From assembly GCF_963678635.1 (NCBI RefSeq), contig NC_087063.1:60334759-60398758 (forward strand): 64,000 bases of DNA, given 5' to 3'. A program made the position numbers and the translations under genes. Shown here one piece after another: positions 41,366-52,639 of the stretch; positions within the stretch are counted from its first letter, which is position 1; each line of letters begins with the position of its first letter. The notes below the pieces were generated by a model. The model was given only the letters and a program-made list of their open reading frames with translations, did not search any database and was not told where the DNA came from. Origin of the DNA: Symsagittifera roscoffensis (taxonomy: Eukaryota; Xenacoelomorpha; Acoela; Convolutidae).

Positions 41366-41765
41366 TCATGAGTTGATGGTAAAAATATATGAGTATTTGA
41401 TGAAAAATTTTCAGTTAGTTGGGTGTTAGCGTTACCATCGTCGTTCGAAAATATATCTTCATCTGGTCGTGCAATGGCGTGATCATAATGGTTAATTGAA
41501 AGTCTATTACCTTTTTGTGCAGTGAATCTATTAAGCGTTTGGTTTATTACGATAATTGGGAACTTTTTTTCGTGAAAAGCTATAGTGAGCTGGTTTAGCC
41601 TAGTTTGACATAGTTCATTATCGTCTGAATTGTTATATATTGGGAGTGATGATGGGTTACTGAAGTGATAGAATGAGGTCCATAAAGTGTGGGAGTGGGA
41701 AATAGTGCATTTTCGTTAATGTAATTTGGTTGATCGTTGTAAGGATTTGAGTGATAGCAAGTGTA

Positions 41766-42400
41766 TTATGGAAAAAATGGTAAACATACTTGGAGAAAAT
41801 CTTTTGTGTTAGTTTCAAATGGATGATCCATAAAGATTTGAGCTGTTCGAGGATTAGAAGGGAACGGAGTTTTGGGGAGTTTTCGTTTAAATTTTTGTTG
41901 GGCTCGGTTTTCCCTAGTAGTGGTTGGAGAATTGGAGGATTCTGAGGAAGTCATGACCTGTGAGAGGTGATGCATGGTTAGTGTGTTAGGGTGTTGTAGT
42001 AGTTGTTGAAGAGTTATGAAGTTATCTAATTCATTTTCAAGTTCGGTGTCAACGGGACTAGTGTGGTCAGTTGGGTCGCTGGTCAGTGGGAAATAGGTTG
42101 GGGTTGCATCAGTATAGGAGGAAGAGGCTGAGGAAGGTTCATCAGTGATTTGAGTCTGGGTGGGTTGAAAGGGCGATTAGGAGAAAGTGGATGACCTAGG
42201 GTCGGAGTCTCCAATTTCGTCGGTGGGTTTTAATATCGGAGTTACTAAATTGTGAAATGGTGACAAAAACTGTGTTCGTTGAAGCGTTGTCTGAGTCCAT
42301 GCTTGGTCATACGATGGTTCAAGGTAACGAGGGAAATCCAAAATGAGGAGATTTGGAAGTGACGTTGGAGGTTGGATGGGTACGAAAGAGAACGGTTGAG
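41766..42400 (-). pseudogene. Pro/Ser/Thr-rich frame with one stop
   Basis: Reads as about 210 codons with a TAA near 42174. The end is basic (RAQQKFKRKLPKTPF), and the body is rich in Pro, Ser and Thr with acidic stretches, as in a disordered cytoplasmic tail or linker. It lies between the env-like ectodomain frames and the 226-codon frame. Function unknown. Confidence 0.35.
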
Positions 42401-42962
42401 GGATGCAATCTGGTGGCTCATCTTGGGCTAAAAAGATGGTTGTTCTGAGAGAAGAAATTAGTGGTATGGGCTTGTTCTACAAATTGTTCATATGTTTCGT
42501 CTACATTTAGTTGTTGTGCTACAATGTGAATAACTGGACATTGTTGGTATCTATGACTTGTTGAGATTTGCTATGTCTGGGATATGTTCCTATAATTTCG
42601 TTGTATTAAAGATAATGGATGGTTATTTTGTAATTTATGTGAATGTGGTGCAGTAGGTGTTGTGTTTTTAGTGTTTTGTGAACTATCATATGTTTTGGGT
42701 GTAGTCGATAGTTTTTTGTTGTATTCATTTATTTGAGCGTCTAAAAATATTTTCTTAATTGAAGTTGAAAATATTCCAAAAAATCCTGCGAAGAGTATGC
42801 GTGCTACACTTGCTTATTTGTTCACCTGTGTGTATTGCGGTGGTATTGTAAATTCCTTTCAATAATCAAAAGAGAAATCCAAAAAAAATCAAACCTTGCA
42901 GATAATTTAGTCAATTTTTCTAAGATGTAGTAGGGCAATCCTAGAAAGGCGAGTAGTTCATT
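42401..42962. other. Decayed coding sequence, frame unclear
   Basis: Minus-strand translation near 42860-42900 gives a short hydrophobic run (LIFFGFLF) that could be the remnant of a membrane anchor after the env-like ectodomain. Stops prevent a frame call. Confidence 0.25.
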
Positions 42963-43786
42963 TTAAAGGTTTACAAAACCGAAGATATTGATGGGGGAAA
43001 TATCTGTCGGACGGTATTTTCCACCGTTTAGATAAGTGTAATCTTTTATAATTTTAAAGTATCCACTGTAGTCTTGTGTGTAGATGACTGAAAGTCCTGC
43101 GGTTTCTGCAAGTTTTCGTAAGTTTTGGTCGATGGATTGTCTTTGTATTGTGTCCATTTTTGTGACGCGTTTTTGAAGTTGTTGTGTGCGAATGTGATGT
43201 TGTAGTATCTGATCTGGAGTGTATACCTATTGATTGTAGATCTATATTTGGGTTTCAAGCAGTAGCTTTAATACTTTCTGATGAAAATTTCTTTACTGGT
43301 GGCATAAGTGATGGGTATAGTGTGAGATGATAATTTTTTATCTTCATCGGGATTTAATTGTACAACATTGTGACTATCTTCAGATCCACATGGTACGGCG
43401 GTATCACAAAAATATGTTCTTCCAGAAAGAGTGTCGACAAAAAGTACTTAATATTTGTAGAGTATGGGAACTCTTTTGTAACATCTTTGATCTTCGAATA
43501 CATATACTGGTGGTACTTTTTTCGTACATGTGTAATACCATAAAATATTTCCTTCGTAGTCAATGAAATTTGATCTATTTCTTGATGGCAAATATCCTGC
43601 ATAAGGAATTTTTATTACTGCAAGTGCAAGTGATTGTAGGATAAGTGTTTGTTCAAGTTCACATAAATGATGAAGCGTTTCTAGTTCTGATAGTGGCATT
43701 TCTTGAAAAATTCTACTTTTTGTGTAATCCAATTTCATATCTAAATAGATGTCATAATGAATTGCACCAAAATAGTTGTTGTTCAT
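42963..43786 (-). pseudogene. Env-like ectodomain, C-terminal part
   Basis: Frames at 43448-43786, 43354-43602, 43046-43258 and 42963-43157 follow one another with shifts. The first has Leu-rich helical content (LETLHHLCELE), then Asn and Tyr with three Cys around WYYTC and DQRCYKR. The last has YSGYFKII and NGGKYRPTD. Cys spacing, aromatic content and position after pol suggest the surface part of a retroelement envelope-like protein. I do not match it to a defined fusion-protein class. Confidence 0.4.
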
Positions 43787-44062
43787 AAGTGATAGTTCCT
43801 ATACGCGTGTACTGCTTTTGTCTTGTTGTCGAAGTTTTCCACCAGTTCTCCCTGCATTTTTTAGAAATGTTACTGGGATGTATAAATTTTTGTCGTTTTT
43901 TGAAACGTGATGTAATATATCTGATATTATTTTTACTTTTCCTGTGTTCATGTCGAAATTTTTTTCGTATTTAACAAGGATTTCAGAGTTTTGTGTTTTA
44001 TAAAAAGGATTTGCAGGCGAGTTCTGTTTCTGGGTAGATTTGAAAACGTGTTAGTTTGTTAA

Positions 44063-44536
44063 CTATATAATTAATGTTTTTGAAGCGGTGATAGTTTGTC
44101 TGATTTTCTCAGGGCTTACTACATGAAAAGAATTGGTTTTAATAAAGTAATTTTGATGAAATTTAATCATCTTTGCGTGTAATTTTGCAACTTGAATTGT
44201 GGTACAAGTGTCTTCGGGGAACCAAACAATTGTTTCTTGTGTTCTAGGTGTTGGATTGCAATATCCTTGGTCGTTTTCACAATTTAATCGGAATCCTTGA
44301 TAAACAGTGTCATTATTTAAATCTCGTGTTAGTCAAACCTTTTCTAGTTGGATTTCCCAATCAAAAATCATAATTTCTTGAGATCCTTTGTTTTTTTTCT
44401 GTGTCAGCTTTACAATTGGAAGGGTTGTTAATTTCAATGTGTGGTAATCAAATTTTATCATGGAGATCATAAACAATTGTCCATGTGCGCCGTGAAATGG
44501 GTGTTTGTCATCTAATTTATATGAGCGTGGTTTCTT
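44063..44536 (-). pseudogene. Env-like ectodomain, N-terminal part (copy 1)
   Basis: 158 codons in one frame with a single TGA at 44336-44338. It contains FRLNCENDQGYC and WFPEDTCTT, four Cys in a globular aromatic context, and a basic, aromatic tail (FHQNYFIKTNSFH). Composition is that of a folded extracellular domain. It continues toward 43786 in other phases. A second identical copy lies at 46441-46914 because of the 2,378-bp tandem duplication. Confidence 0.45.
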
Positions 44537-44581
44537 TCAAGTTCCGCTTGCTATGCAGAATCTGGAAAAACTTAAAAAATT

Positions 44582-44750
44582 ACTAGTTTTTGATTTGCGC
44601 CTTTATTTGTGGTTAATTTTAATCTATTTAGTTCGGTTTTAAAATCTTCAGGGCTATTTAGTTCGGTTTTGAAAATTACTAGTTTTCGATTTGTGCCTTT
44701 ATTTGTGGTTAACTTTAATCTATTTAGTTCGGTTTTAAAATCTTCAGGTT
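44582..44750. repeat. 96-bp in-frame tandem repeat
   Basis: Two units 96 bases apart (44582 and 44678) encode a 32-residue repeat around TELNRLKLTTNKG on the minus strand, with two or three differences. 96 is a multiple of three, so the repeat preserves the reading frame. Confidence 0.65.
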
Positions 44751-44766
44751 TTAAAATCTTCAGGGC

Positions 44767-45021
44767 TCAATGTAAAAGTCTTTCTATATTACTTTGATAG
44801 AAAGCTTCGTGATCAAGTCTCTTTTTGTATCCATTTAAGACTTGAGAACAATTTACTTTTTTCTCTGAGAATACTGCTGTAAACGTGTATCTTGTTAATG
44901 TGGTAGCTCTAGCTTTTGAATAAGGTGTCGCTGCTATATTCGTACTTTCTATTTCTTGTGGTTCAGATTCGCATTGGTTTACTTGATTTTTTTGACTTTT
45001 GTTCGTTCTCTTCACAATCAT
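44767..45021 (-). CDS. 84-residue frame, copy 1
   Basis: Starts with ATG (MIVKRTNKSQ). It is hydrophilic, Asn/Gln/Glu-rich, with two Cys and a Lys-rich start. It lies just before the 96-bp repeats and the env-like ectodomain frame and may be the N-terminal part of that protein. It carries no signal peptide, which weakens that reading. Duplicated at 47145-47399. Confidence 0.35.
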   Translation of the reverse strand: MIVKRTNKSQKNQVNQCESEPQEIESTNIAATPYSKARATTLTRYTFTAVFSEKKVNCSQVLNGYKKRLDHEAFYQSNIERLLH

Positions 45022-45339
45022 AGTGTGTGATTAATAACTCTTGGGGTCCAGTTCGAGGTGAGGGGTTTTTGTGATTTTTTGTTTCTGAAAAAGTAAAAAG
45101 GGTAGGATTTGGAAGAGAAAATTTATTTTTAAAACACATGTAAAGGATAGTCCTGAATAAGAATTGTAGAATCTAATGTATCCAAGTGCCTCTTTTGTAT
45201 ATTTATCGTATTAGTAGATAATTTTTGTTGTGATTACTGGGAGAGGTAATGATTGAGCTGTTATATTTGATCGAGCGGGAGAGGGTGATGTACTGAACTG
45301 TTTAATTTTACTGTTTTTTTCGAATTTAAGTGTTAAATT

Positions 45340-45850
45340 CTCTTGTGTAAGGATTTGTATGTTGTGCTCCTGTATGTCTCTATGAATATCATGTCTATAA
45401 TGTAATCTGTTGAGTGCCCAGCTATGTAGTCTGCTACTGTCGAGGTGTTGACAGAATACTGGAGGAGGTGCTACCAATGTATTTCAATCTAATCGTAGGG
45501 GTGTATTTTTGGTTAAATTTTTTTTTATATCTATCTTCTAAATTGGTAGCAAAATTTGGGGGAAATGATGTTGTTGATATCCGACTTATTAAATTCTTTT
45601 GTGTAAGGATTTGTATGTTGTGCTCCTGTATGTCTCTATGAATACCATGTCTATATTGTAATCTGTTGAGTGCCCAGCTATGTAGTCTGCTACTGTCGAG
45701 GTGTTGACGGAATACTGGAGGAGGTGCTACCAATGTATTTCAATCTAATCGTAGGGGTGTATTATTGGTTAAATGTTTTTTATATCTATCTTTTAAATTG
45801 GTAGCAAATTTTGGGGGAAATGATGTTGTTGATATCCGAATTATTGAAGG
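45340..45850. repeat. 256-bp tandem repeat inside the duplicated unit
   Basis: The segment including LHSWALNRL..RH.IHRDIQEHNIQILTQ on the minus strand and the adjoining LVAPPPVF block occurs twice, 256 bases apart, with a few substitutions. 256 is not a multiple of three, so the duplication shifts the frame and disrupts the proline-rich gene. Confidence 0.75.
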
Positions 45851-46171
45851 AGTTGAAGGGAGTGAGAGGGTTTCATGTAGTGACAAAAATGTTTCTGATA
45901 AGATTTTTATTGTTTCATTTACCAAGACTGGTTCACCTTGAGTGAAAGCTTGTGTCATCCAATGTGGGAGATGTTGTGATGAAGTTGGGGGATTATAGGG
46001 ATTTTCAGGAATTTGTTTGGATGTGGGGGTTGATCCTAAGTAGTCCGATAGTATTTTTGGAGTATTTTGTTGTGAGCTTGGTTGTAATGGTGGGGGGGTG
46101 GTACTTTGAAATGTGCTGCTGAAAATGTCTGGGGGTTTTGGTGTTGGTGATGAGGGTATTTTAAAATGCAC
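45740..46171 (-). CDS. Pro/Ser/Thr-rich frame, copy 1
   Basis: Identical to 48118-48549. In this copy the upstream end is cut by the joint of the 2,378-bp duplication at 46354. It is rich in Pro, Ser, Thr and Gln, with a more ordered part (HLPHWMTQAFTQGEP) toward its end. See the fuller copy at 48118-48939. Confidence 0.35.
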   Translation of the reverse strand: MHFKIPSSPTPKPPDIFSSTFQSTTPPPLQPSSQQNTPKILSDYLGSTPTSKQIPENPYNPPTSSQHLPHWMTQAFTQGEPVLVNETIKILSETFLSLHETLSLPSTPSIIRISTTSFPPKFATNLKDRYKKHLTNNTPLRLD

Positions 46172-46440
46172 TCTGGGGGTTGGAAAATTTCTATTTTGTC
46201 GTGGATGTATGATCTGTCTACTTATTGCAGGTGTATTTTGGTTTTGAATTGGGTGTCTTGTTCTTTTAAGGTCTTGTTGAAGAGTAGGGTATATATTATA
46301 TACTGGTTCGTGTTGTGGTTCGCTTAGGGGTGCGTGGCAAACTACAGGTTCAAAAGGATTTCAGAGTTTTGTGTTTTATAAAAAGGATTTGCAGGCGAGT
46401 TCTGTTTCTGGGTAGATTTGAAAACGTGTTAGTTTGTTAA

Positions 46441-46914
46441 CTATATAATTAATGTTTTTGAAGCGGTGATAGTTTGTCTGATTTTCTCAGGGCTTACTAC
46501 ATGAAAAGAATTGGTTTTAATAAAGTAATTTTGATGAAATTTAATCATCTTTGCGTGTAATTTTGCAACTTGAATTGTGGTACAAGTGTCTTCGGGGAAC
46601 CAAACAATTGTTTCTTGTGTTCTAGGTGTTGGATTGCAATATCCTTGGTCGTTTTCACAATTTAATCGGAATCCTTGATAAACAGTGTCATTATTTAAAT
46701 CTCGTGTTAGTCAAACCTTTTCTAGTTGGATTTCCCAATCAAAAATCATAATTTCTTGAGATCCTTTGTTTTTTTTCTGTGTCAGCTTTACAATTGGAAG
46801 GGTTGTTAATTTCAATGTGTGGTAATCAAATTTTATCATGGAGATCATAAACAATTGTCCATGTGCGCCGTGAAATGGGTGTTTGTCATCTAATTTATAT
46901 GAGCGTGGTTTCTT
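46441..46914 (-). pseudogene. Env-like ectodomain, N-terminal part (copy 2)
   Basis: Duplicate of 44063-44536 with the same internal TGA. It is followed by the rearranged joint instead of the C-terminal part, so this copy lacks its continuation. Confidence 0.4.
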
Positions 46915-47144
46915 TCAAGTTCCGCTTGCTATGCAGAATCTGGAAAAACTTAAAAAATTACTAGTTTTTGATTTGCGCCTTTATTTGTGGTTAATTTTAA
47001 TCTATTTAGTTCGGTTTTAAAATCTTCAGGGCTATTTAGTTCGGTTTTGAAAATTACTAGTTTTCGATTTGTGCCTTTATTTGTGGTTAACTTTAATCTA
47101 TTTAGTTCGGTTTTAAAATCTTCAGGTTTTAAAATCTTCAGGGC

Positions 47145-47399
47145 TCAATGTAAAAGTCTTTCTATATTACTTTGATAGAAAGCTTCGTGATCAAGTCTCT
47201 TTTTGTATCCATTTAAGACTTGAGAACAATTTACTTTTTTCTCTGAGAATACTGCTGTAAACGTGTATCTTGTTAATGTGGTAGCTCTAGCTTTTGAATA
47301 AGGTGTCGCTGCTATATTCGTACTTTCTATTTCTTGTGGTTCAGATTCGCATTGGTTTACTTGATTTTTTTGACTTTTGTTCGTTCTCTTCACAATCAT
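47145..47399 (-). CDS. 84-residue frame, copy 2
   Basis: Identical duplicate of 44767-45021 within the second tandem unit. See that entry. Confidence 0.3.
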   Translation of the reverse strand: MIVKRTNKSQKNQVNQCESEPQEIESTNIAATPYSKARATTLTRYTFTAVFSEKKVNCSQVLNGYKKRLDHEAFYQSNIERLLH

Positions 47400-48117
47400 A
47401 GTGTGTGATTAATAACTCTTGGGGTCCAGTTCGAGGTGAGGGGTTTTTGTGATTTTTTGTTTCTGAAAAAGTAAAAAGGGTAGGATTTGGAAGAGAAAAT
47501 TTATTTTTAAAACACATGTAAAGGATAGTCCTGAATAAGAATTGTAGAATCTAATGTATCCAAGTGCCTCTTTTGTATATTTATCGTATTAGTAGATAAT
47601 TTTTGTTGTGATTACTGGGAGAGGTAATGATTGAGCTGTTATATTTGATCGAGCGGGAGAGGGTGATGTACTGAACTGTTTAATTTTACTGTTTTTTTCG
47701 AATTTAAGTGTTAAATTCTCTTGTGTAAGGATTTGTATGTTGTGCTCCTGTATGTCTCTATGAATATCATGTCTATAATGTAATCTGTTGAGTGCCCAGC
47801 TATGTAGTCTGCTACTGTCGAGGTGTTGACAGAATACTGGAGGAGGTGCTACCAATGTATTTCAATCTAATCGTAGGGGTGTATTTTTGGTTAAATTTTT
47901 TTTTATATCTATCTTCTAAATTGGTAGCAAAATTTGGGGGAAATGATGTTGTTGATATCCGACTTATTAAATTCTTTTGTGTAAGGATTTGTATGTTGTG
48001 CTCCTGTATGTCTCTATGAATACCATGTCTATATTGTAATCTGTTGAGTGCCCAGCTATGTAGTCTGCTACTGTCGAGGTGTTGACGGAATACTGGAGGA
48101 GGTGCTACCAATGTATT

Positions 48118-48939
48118 TCAATCTAATCGTAGGGGTGTATTATTGGTTAAATGTTTTTTATATCTATCTTTTAAATTGGTAGCAAATTTTGGGGGAAATG
48201 ATGTTGTTGATATCCGAATTATTGAAGGAGTTGAAGGGAGTGAGAGGGTTTCATGTAGTGACAAAAATGTTTCTGATAAGATTTTTATTGTTTCATTTAC
48301 CAAGACTGGTTCACCTTGAGTGAAAGCTTGTGTCATCCAATGTGGGAGATGTTGTGATGAAGTTGGGGGATTATAGGGATTTTCAGGAATTTGTTTGGAT
48401 GTGGGGGTTGATCCTAAGTAGTCCGATAGTATTTTTGGAGTATTTTGTTGTGAGCTTGGTTGTAATGGTGGGGGGGTGGTACTTTGAAATGTGCTGCTGA
48501 AAATGTCTGGGGGTTTTGGTGTTGGTGATGAGGGTATTTTAAAATGCACTCTGGGGGTTGGAAAATTTCTATTTTGTCGTGGATGTATGATCTGTCTACT
48601 TATTGCAGGTGTATTTTGGTTTTGAATTGGGTGTCTTGTTCTTTTAAGGTCTTGTTGAAGAGTAGGGTATATATTATATACTGGTTCGTGTTGTGGTTCG
48701 CTTAGGGGTGCGTGGCAAACTACAGGTTCAAAAGATTCTGATAAAAGTGAGTATCTTACTTCAAAATTATATGGGTTTTCTTGAAATAAACTACGTGTTG
48801 ATGATTGATGGTGGTTTTTCTGAATGAATGTTGGTGTTGTTGGAGATTCCTGGGATGTTGTTGTCGGTGGCGACTGTTGTATGGGTTTCTGATTAGCAAT
48901 TTTGAAAGGTTCTTTAAATTTATTACCTATATAGAATAG
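48118..48939 (-). CDS. Pro/Ser/Thr-rich protein, fuller copy
   Basis: The minus-strand frame is open for 273 codons from a stop at 48940 to TGA at 48118, without ATG. It is Pro, Gln, Thr and Ser-rich, largely disordered, with a Cys-His pair (VVCHAPL) and a likely helical block with SETFLSLHETLSL. It lies between the hydrophobic frame at 48927-49367 and the env-like frames. It could be a cytoplasmic or linker part of an env-like polyprotein. Beyond the TGA the next phase continues with LVAPPPVFRQH, so the original protein was longer. Confidence 0.4.
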   Translation of the reverse strand, partial: LFYIGNKFKEPFKIANQKPIQQSPPTTTSQESPTTPTFIQKNHHQSSTRSLFQENPYNFEVRYSLLSESFEPVVCHAPLSEPQHEPVYNIYPTLQQDLKRTRHPIQNQNTPAISRQIIHPRQNRNFPTPRVHFKIPSSPTPKPPDIFSSTFQSTTPPPLQPSSQQNTPKILSDYLGSTPTSKQIPENPYNPPTSSQHLPHWMTQAFTQGEPVLVNETIKILSETFLSLHETLSLPSTPSIIRISTTSFPPKFATNLKDRYKKHLTNNTPLRLD

Positions 48940-49367
48940 TTATGTTGATAATAATATTCTTCTATGAAAATGATTAGAAACATTGTTGCTAATGCAAAGG
49001 TTTTGATTGCCTTTTTTGTACATTTGCATATTGTCAAAATTAAGGAAACTAGAATTGTGAAAAATTTTACTGAAAAAAGAAAAAGGTCTTTCTTGTTGAA
49101 GAGCTGTCTTAACATTTAGATAGTTGTTGAAATATTGTACCTGAGGAAGTGGTCAAAGATTTTTGCAAGGTTGATGTAGAATTTGTGGAGTGAATAAAAA
49201 ATTATGAGAAAACTGCATAAAATTACGAAGAGAAAGAAAAATAAGAAGAGAAAGAAAAAGTATCCATAATGAAAAAAATGATGGTTTAAAAAAAAGATTG
49301 ATTTTATTGAAAAAGTTTTTTTAGAAGTGGTATTTTTTAGAAAAATGACTGGTTCGGAAAGAAGCAT
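48927..49367 (-). pseudogene. Hydrophobic membrane-protein frame with one stop
   Basis: Two frames in the same phase (49116-49367 and 48927-49115) are separated by a single TAA. They contain about three membrane-length hydrophobic segments (FFFLFLFFFLFVILCSFLII; FFTILVSLIL; FALATMFLIIFI). The end overlaps the start of the proline-rich frame. A membrane anchor region placed just after pol would fit an env-like gene. T-rich plus-strand composition also creates Phe-rich frames, so confidence is limited. Confidence 0.35.
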
Positions 49368-50146
49368 TTGAGAAATTATTTGTTCTAACCGAAATATTTT
49401 TTTCTTGCTGAGGCAAAATTTGAGTGTGGTCGGATTGTTTATTAATTTTTGACAAGTGGTTTGAATTTTGGTGAAGAGAAGTCTGGAGATCTAAGAGTGG
49501 GCTTTTTGATTTTGGTTTTTTCTTATTGGATGATCGGGGGTATCTGGGAGTTATTCCTACTTTAGGCTAATTGATCATGTCTTATTTTTTCTTTAGGTTA
49601 GTTTAATGTTTCTCCTCAAGGGAATTTCGGAGTATTATTTGGGACAATTTTGTTAATTTTTGTGTCAGTATATAGGAGAGGGTTGTAATATTTAGATTCT
49701 GTTTACTTCGGTTGTCAAATATGAGCGTGTTGCTTATTTTTGACCTGGAGGTCCTTTAGTTATAGTTATATATGTTTGAAGTTGCAAAAAGTCGGCTAAA
49801 GAAGTGGTGTCAAATTGAGGTGGTGTTTAGATAGCTTCTGATTGGCTAAAGTTGAACTAGTTGTTCAAGTGTGTCAACATGATTTTATAGAAAAAAAAAG
49901 AGTTTGTTATATTTCTAAAAGTTCAAGAACTATGACTAATCTGAGGGAGTTTTTTTGAATTCAATTTTCGTTAATCATTTAGATTGTGGAATGAAGGTTT
50001 TATAATCTTTTCGTGGTTGATTCCGAAGTCGTGATGTATGTCGGTTTTGAGAGTTTTCTTTTATGTCCTGTGGTAGAATTTTTTCTTCTAATTTTCGGTT
50101 TTTTTTTTTTAGGTTTTTGTTTATTTTTTATTTCTTGGGGTTTTTG
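49368..50146. other. No gene supported between pol and the hydrophobic frame
   Basis: T/G-rich sequence. A few short frames exist but nothing is recognised. Confidence 0.35.
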
Positions 50147-51540
50147 TCAAGTGTTTTTGTTAGTTTTTTTTTCTAAAATTTTTGGTGAACAATTTGTTTG
50201 TTTTTGAATAATGTCTGATTTATTGTGAACAATTTCAAGTTCTGTAAAGGAGTATAACTGTGTTAGTTCGCGAAGAGCGTATTCTTTTGGATAGTATGGT
50301 AAAAGATTGTTTCTGTGCTGAACAATTTCTTTTATTATTTGAGTCAATAAGTTTATATAATACATCACTGGGTTTGTCAATAATGGTTCTTTTCGGATTG
50401 GTTGTAACTATTTTGATATTCCTTTTTGTATTACAAAATTTTGGATTAAGATAAATGCTCCAATTTTTTAATTTGTGGCTGTTGAGAGTCGTGAATTCAT
50501 TTGGGAATGAATATCCTTTCTTTGAATCAGTTTTTCGGCTATTTTCTGATGAATATCATTGTATTTTTTATTTCTTTTTAAAATCCATTCAATATGTGTG
50601 CCGGAGGCTATTTTCAAAATTTGTGGGCGATGAGAATGATCTGCATCGTGTGTTTGTAATGGTAAATTATAACACATTCATTCTTTTGTGAGTTGGCAAT
50701 AACCTTGTGCGTTTTTTGAGGAGTTTGCTATGAACATTATTTGTTTTCGTGATGAAAAACCACTTCTTAGGGTGATTGTCCTAAAATGTTGTTATTTGTG
50801 ATTTATAAGCTAAGGGGAATAATTTTTTATCTGTTGAACATTCAGTATTTTCTGTATCGTTTCCATTAATGATACATCTGAGATATTCTGGTAAAGAACG
50901 GTTCATTCCTTCGACTTCGACTAAACCATTAGCCAAGGGGCATGAGATGTTCGTGGTTTGTGTCTGATGTTATATAGGTGGCATAATGTGATTATTTTCA
51001 TTATTATGAACTCGGTGCTACTGTCTGTGACAAGGATGTCTGATAATCCAAATTTCGCTATCCAGTGTTCATAAAGTGTTGTATATGCATAATAAGCGAT
51101 ACAATGAGCTACTGGATTAAGTGCTACGTAGTGTGTGAATGCGTCAAGTATGACCATTAAATATGAGTTTCCTTCCGAAGAGAGTGATATTGGTCCTTTT
51201 GTGTCGAATGATTTTCTGTGCTTAACTTTGTCCTTTGAGATCTTGTTTTTCTGCTATTTGCTTTTGATGTGGATATGGTTTATTTAATTGGCATGTTATG
51301 CAATCATTGCATAATACTTTAATCAAAAATGGCACATTTGGAAAGTGAAAATTTTGGATGAAATATGTGCATGTTTTTTGTTGATCCAGCATGGCTTTTA
51401 GTGTTTAAGGAATGGAAAATTTGAAATGCTATCATTCTTAGTGGTAAGCATGGTAATTTCAATCCTGAAGTTTGATGTTTTAAAATATTTGTGTTTTCAT
51501 TTATGGATGTTTTTTTTTAATTTTCTAAAGTATCTTAGAA
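50147..51540 (-). pseudogene. Ty3/gypsy-like integrase, degraded
   Basis: A zinc-binding remnant with CNDCITC is readable near 51300. The core is at 50921-51157, with ILDAFTHYVALNP containing the first catalytic Asp and LVTDSSTEF containing the second. Continuation beyond the core is readable at 50790-50920 (EGMNRSLPEYLRCIING), and C-terminal parts are at 50468-50677 and 50147-50380 (HRNNLLPYYPKEYALREL). Frameshifts and stops lie between. The order and sequence are those of a gypsy-type integrase that joins element cDNA to the host genome. NG before TEF is replaced by SS, another sign of decay. Confidence 0.75.
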
Positions 51541-51938
51541 GTGTTCTATTTCCTCAAATTGTGATATCTGCTTTTTTGGGTTTTGTTTTATAGGTGTGCC
51601 AAGACTTTAATTGTCTAATGACTGGGTCAAACTTTTAGTATTTTTGTAGTAGCTCAAGTGTTAATTTTTCTGTTTTTGGTAGAGAGATTTTTTCGATTTC
51701 TAACTTTGAGAGATTTATATTATCAAGAGGGTCATGGAGGTTAAAAACCTGATTTATTGTGTATTTTCCATCGGTATCTGGAGTTCCTGATAAATTTATA
51801 TTATCAATTAAATTTTTTTATTCTATTCAAGGGAATAGATCTGTCCTGTACATTTTTTGTTTGAATGGTTTTTGGGTTTTTGTTGTGTATTGTTTTCGAT
51901 CCATGATGAATATGGTATGCTTCAAATGTAGAGTTTCC
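51541..51938. other. Linker between RNase H and integrase, frames broken
   Basis: Minus-strand reading gives scattered gypsy-like peptide pieces but no open frame of use. No separate gene. Confidence 0.35.
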
Positions 51939-52505
51939 TTAGAGCTCTACTTCATAGTATTTACTTTGGCAATCGAAATATAATGGAAAGTGTTGTACGT
52001 TGTTTATTTTTGTTTGATCAATATCGTTTTTTTTGCGTATTTGCATTCTAGTCTTGATGATGCTTCGTCCTTTGCAAGGAAAAACGTAATATTTTGTGGT
52101 ACTTCTACGGTTGTTTTTCTTGTTAGTAATTTGGGTGGTGTGTTTCAAATAAGTGTGTCTGGTAGTGCAGGATTTTTTTCCTGCTGTCCAAACTATATAT
52201 AGGTTCATAAAAAAATCAATTGAAATCTGTAAACTCTTTGGTTTGGGTTTGATTTTTTGTGCGGAAAGAAAAATTATAGGTTTGTGGTCTGTAAAAAAAA
52301 CTGTTGGATGTTTTGATCCAAGTATTACAAATTCAATTTCTGTGAGAGTGTATATTATAGCTGTGGTTTCTCCCATAAGTGTAGAGATTCTGAGTTCAGC
52401 TTGTGTAAATAGTCTTGAGTTTGCTGAAATAAGATTCATCTTATTTCTTCCACTGTGTGATTGTAATAACACTGCGCCGATTCCAAATTTTGAAGCGTCA
52501 CACAT
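51939..52505 (-). pseudogene. Ty3/gypsy-like RNase H
   Basis: 188 open codons. CDASKFGIGAVLLQ carries the first catalytic Asp, a later acidic helix (GETTAIIYTLTE) the Glu, and FFTDHKPI the next Asp, which is the normal order of a retroelement RNase H. The last third is a tether toward integrase. It degrades the RNA strand of the RNA-DNA hybrid. Immediately upstream are the RT frames at 52640-53480. Confidence 0.8.
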
Positions 52506-52639
52506 AGCATAAAATGGTTGGTCTGGGTCTGGAATGGTGTTCGTTATTTGTTCAGTGAGAAGTGTTTTTGTTTCTTCAATTCTTTTCTGATGTTCTGTTG
52601 TCCATTCAAAATTATTTTGTTGCCTAAGAATATTATAAA

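Larger units (their letters stand above)
43976..46353. repeat. 2,378-bp tandem duplication, unit 1
   Basis: Every frame in it recurs unchanged 2,378 bases to the right. The left edge is at AAGGATTTCAG (43976). The same AAGG sequence marks the joint at 46354, and AAAGATTC follows unit 2. This gives a 4-base microhomology (AAAG/AAGG). Confidence 0.85.
46354..48731. repeat. 2,378-bp tandem duplication, unit 2
   Basis: I found no difference from unit 1 in the parts compared, so the event is very recent or is an assembly error. The right side of this unit continues into undisturbed sequence, which shows the original gene order. Confidence 0.85.

Noticed and set aside
52153-52512. 119-residue plus-strand ORF
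   Set aside because: It lies antisense to the clear RNase H frame, so it is a shadow.
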